DNA from: Heterocephalus glaber
Taxonomy: Eukaryota; Chordata; Mammalia; Rodentia; Bathyergidae
DNA: 64,000 bases
Assembly (NCBI RefSeq): GCF_000247695.1
Contig: NW_004624734.1
Location: forward strand, 31,378,491-31,442,490
Reading direction: 5' to 3'
Shown: one piece after another, positions 60,776 through 64,000 of the stretch
Layout: each line of letters starts with the position of its first letter
Numbering within the stretch: position 1 is the first letter of the stretch
Notes under the pieces: model-generated
What the model was told of the DNA's origin: nothing
What the model saw: only the letters and a program-made list of their open reading frames with translations
The model's database searches: none
Program-made: the position numbers and the translations under genes

Positions 60776-60857
60776 GGCCGGGGATTTAGCTCAGTGGTTT
60801 CGCCGCCTGCTGCGTAAGTGCGAGGACCCGAGTTCGATCCCCGGTACCAAAAAAAGA
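60776..60857 (+). repeat. ID SINE, nearly intact
   Basis: GGCCGGGGATTTAGCTCAGT ... CGAGTTCGATCCCCGGTACC. AAAAGTGAGCCTCAG lies at 60761-60775 and 60858-60872. A box and B box are intact. Confidence 0.94.
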
Positions 60858-61586
60858 AAAAGTGAGCCTCAGATGACATGTAATTTTTTGGACAAGTTAT
60901 TTCCCAAACCACAGCTCATCTTCTATTAGTTAGGAGAGGGATTTGGGAAAAGAAAACCAACTTAAACCCTTTCCTTGCCTCAGACTGGTCTAGTAAACAG
61001 ACGGTGAGAACCTAGAACACAGATGGTAAAAGTCTATAACAAGAGCATTTATTCCTTTCTCAACCACCTTCACCAACTCCCATGTGATGGAAGAGGACAA
61101 CAATTAGTTCTCAAAGTGTGAACAGAATTTAACCAGCTAATTACATTTCAGAGTAAGATGAGAAGTCTAAAGTTCCCCAGAAGGAAATGGTAAGAGAAAT
61201 GGCTACCAAAGTCAAAGCTACCCAGGGCCTCCCTTTCCTCTCCTTTTCTTTCCTTCCCCTCTTTACTCCCACTCACCCTGAAATAAGCTATACACCAAAA
61301 ATCTAAATAGCTCCTATTCCCCCTGCCAAGAGAATAAATTCATTAAATTTTATAGATGCCTTCTATTTCTCCCCCTGTGGATGAATGGAAACTTCCAATC
61401 TTATTAACCTCTATTTCCATTGTGCCACAAGCACTTAAGAGCTTCAAAAGTCACAATTTCTTCTATTGGAACTGACATCCTTGTGGCAGAACATTACCTT
61501 ATTCATTTCTGTTCAATCTCTAGCTCCTAGTCCAAAAGGCACACATAACTTTTGTTGACATTTCACTCCCTCTAAATCATAAATAT

Positions 61587-61609
61587 GGCTCGTTTCAGAA
61601 GCACATATA
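61587..61609 (+). pseudogene. 3'-truncated U6 snRNA retropseudogene
   Basis: GGCTCGTTTCAGAAGCACAT followed by ATA corresponds to the 5' end of U6 snRNA, with three mismatches in the first loop. CTAAATCATAAATAT lies on both sides (61572-61586, 61610-61624). U6 itself continues ACTAAA, so the right flank overlaps by microhomology. No poly(A) tail. Confidence 0.85.
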
Positions 61610-61639
61610 CTAAATCATAAATATTACACCTCAGCCTTC

Positions 61640-61725
61640 CTTTTTGGGGGGGTATTGGGGATCAAACTCAGGACCTTGCACCTGGCAAGGCAGGCACAGT
61701 TCCACTGAGCTAAATCCCCAGCCTT
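61640..61725 (-). repeat. ID-like SINE (antisense)
   Basis: GTATTGGGGATCAAACTCAG and CCACTGAGCTAAATCCCCAG. It lies about 15 bp from the U6 stub. Confidence 0.85.
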
Positions 61726-61739
61726 CAGCTTTCCTCTTA

Positions 61740-63160
61740 AACCACCTAAGCAGGCCACTGCAGGAGGCCAGAAGTTTTCTTGAATTGTTATGATGTTCCT
61801 TGTATCCTTGTCTTGCTGTCACAGAATTGCTCACCATACTCTCTGGGACTCATCCTTCCCCCAATATTATGTCCCAAACTTCAGACCGCAGGAACAGACA
61901 GATACACTACCATACCTTCCCTAAGCCTTCTCTTTCACAGTCCCCAACACCTCTCTTCTAGAAACTAACAGCAGAATAAGGATCTGAAAAAGGAGACAGA
62001 CTTGGATCCAGCTCTCCCACCAAACAGTGGTTTGGCCTCCGGCAAGTCACCCAGTTTTCCTGGTGCTCTGGGGTGGACCTGGATGATCCCCAAAGGCCCT
62101 TTCAGTTCTAAGGCATCTAGAATCTTCTCAGGTATAGGAGGGGCCCTAAAGTACTTCCTTAGAAAATGTTAGTCAACAAAAGTTTTGACTGGAAGGGAGA
62201 ATTGTTAAATCTATCCTCACTGTTCTGCATGAGCAGCCCTTTCTGCCTTCATCTTCCAATAGCAATCCCTAGCATCTATCTCCCTCTGCACTGCAGCAAA
62301 CCCAGGAGAGTCCACTTTGCCATTTAGAGATTAATCAATCATCAGCACATTTGTATGGGCCATCCGTACACAGTGTTCCTAAAGTACTTTCCAAAAATAA
62401 CAAATGTCTAACAAAAACCCAGCCTCCACACACATACAAGGATCTCTGCAGAGCTGCAGGAGCCCAGGGAAAAAGAGAAAAGAGGCAAAGAGCGTACAGA
62501 AGAGGAAAAAAAAACAAGACAGACTCAAGACAGGAGTAAGGAGAGAAGGGGGGCAGAGACTATGAGCAGGAACTTGGTCTGCCATAAATTTCAGACCTGA
62601 AGGCAAGAAACCACTTCCCAGGCCAGGCCCATCCTTATCATGGACTGATGGGTTTATCATGATCATGACTTATCATGGTCTGATCTGTGACAAGCATTTC
62701 ACTTCCCATCCCTCTGTTTCCTCATCAGTAAAAGGAAACAGTACAACCAAAGAACTCTCAGGGAGGCTGGGACCACAGAAAGGTCTAACAGACTGGGCCA
62801 GAATCTCTGGTCCATCTAGGTAGGAGCTGGGTGGTCTAGGACAAATTATTTTCAGGTCCCATTTGTAAAGTGAATACATGATACCCATGTCACTGGGTTA
62901 CTGTGAGGTAGGAAAGGGAAAAAACACAACACAGGATGATCTCATAAAACCGTTGGCAATTGGGTTAGTGCTGGCAAAGGCCCTTTCTCTTTCTAGCAGG
63001 CTGTGGCAGATTCCTCCCACCCCACTAAGATTCCCAAAGGGCACATTTGCAGCTGGTTTGGAAATATCCCTGAAACTAGGCTCAATACACAAGGTCAGTT
63101 TAGACAAAAGAACAGACAACAGGTGAAAAGAGTGAACTATCCATGTTCTTTCCCAACAAA
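61740..63160. other. Intron stretch with weak MIR fossils
   Basis: MIR-like words lie at about 61985-62130 and 62690-62900. No gene recognised. Confidence 0.45.
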
Positions 63161-63164
63161 TTTT

Positions 63165-63278
63165 ATTTTTTTGTTGTTATTGTTGCTGATGTTTTTTTGA
63201 GACATGACTGTAGTTCAGGCTGTCTTTGAACTCACAGCAATCCTCCCCTGCCCAGAAATGTGCCACCACACCTGGCTT
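63165..63278 (-). repeat. B1 SINE (antisense, partly deleted)
   Basis: GAGACATGACTGTAGTTCAG, GTCTTTGAACTCACAGCAAT and GTGCCACCACACCTGGC. Confidence 0.7.
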
Positions 63279-64000
63279 AGCCAAAAATATTTAAGACACT
63301 TAGTTGGCACTACCCTCTTCATGCCAGAAATTAAAAACCTGTTTATGACTATAATAAAGCAATGCTAGTGTCTGAGGGAACTATGGAATATACCCACACG
63401 TAAACACTCATTACACTTCAATACGTAGGTGGTATTACCCCATTTCATTGATACATGGAATTAAGGGCTCTAGAAGTCTTTTCTCCCCCAGCTTCCCTAT
63501 TGAAAAGGGCTTCCAGCAAATTTGTTTCCCCCCAAAAAAAGGTCAAGCTCAGCTCCATCTCTTACTTTTCACTTCAGGCCACCAGTCTGGGAGACTGTGA
63601 ACCCTCAGCATCACTACTGGGGTCAGAGATGGAACAACTAAACACACCCTCCCCACACCCATCACCGCCAGTAATTTATCACAGGTAACCAATGCCTGCA
63701 AAGACCACCAACTCTGCTTCTCTGCACCCCATGGTGCTTGATAAATACTGAAGAAGAAAAAAAAGATAAGACCAGAAGACATAATTTGTACAGAAAACAC
63801 AAAATGGCACAGCAGCAGCAGATACAAGAGGTAAAAGGGTATAAATCCTCAAATTTTGAGTAGACAGCAAAACATGCTTGGCAGAAGCAGCTGTTAACTG
63901 GTTTCTAAGCCCCAGAGATGTATCCTATGTGTCTTCACACCCTCTGTTTAGTTCCTAGCAGAGCTGAGTGGAACAGGCTTCAATACCCACTTTACAAATT

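Larger units (their letters stand above)
55132..64000 (-). other. SUSD6: SUSD6 5' intron (partial)
   Basis: Sequence upstream of the start-codon exon. In human, the noncoding first exon lies tens of kilobases upstream, so this is read as intron that continues past the window. It holds L1, B1-dID, ID, MIR and a U6 fragment, listed separately. No promoter-like CpG cluster is visible. Confidence 0.7.

Noticed and set aside
60776..60857. tRNA-like sequences with A and B boxes
   Set aside because: They are ID SINEs: each has an A tail and target duplications, and the tRNA acceptor stem is not completed. They are not tRNA genes.

Overview
The window is mammalian nuclear DNA, very probably from a rodent outside the mouse/rat group. 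The evidence is abundant ID SINEs (tRNA-derived, with A-box and B-box promoters), 7SL-derived B1 monomers, and B1 units fused to an ID-like half, as described for squirrel- and dormouse-related rodents. MIR, L1M and MER5-type fossils form the older layer. I cannot name the species.

One gene is present: SUSD6 (KIAA0247, DRAGO; sushi domain containing 6), on the minus strand, so it reads from right to left. All five coding exons are here, and every junction has canonical GT/AG ends and matching phase: start and signal-peptide exon 55073-54953, sushi exon 13022-12825, transmembrane exon 11833-11695, main cytoplasmic exon 8555-8134, and terminal exon from 6306 with stop TGA at 6283-6281. Joined, they encode 301 residues plus stop. 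A 3' UTR of about 4 kb runs to a poly(A) signal at 2345-2340. The 5' noncoding first exon and promoter lie beyond the right edge.

Layout: 1-2320 is downstream intergenic repeat-rich DNA. 2320-6306 is the terminal exon. 6307-13022 holds the compact 3' half of the gene. 13023-54952 is one intron of about 42 kb. 55132-64000 is 5' intron. The large intron is a record of mobile elements: a decayed pogo/Tigger transposon (35.8-37.8 kb) carrying a later ID insertion, two ERV1-like LTRs, L1 3' ends, and ID insertions with clean target-site duplications. Three ~81-bp hAT-type miniature elements lie within the introns.

I found no CRISPR array, operon or new multi-gene system, and none is expected here. 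The most unusual signals are structural. They are a double palindrome created inside a MER5A fossil, a retroposed 5' stub of U6 snRNA, a 29-bp truncated ID insertion with a 17-bp duplication, a chimeric ID with two tails inside one duplication, a hAT miniature element nested in a SINE, and a p53-like site inside an ERV LTR in the intron of a gene known as a p53 target.
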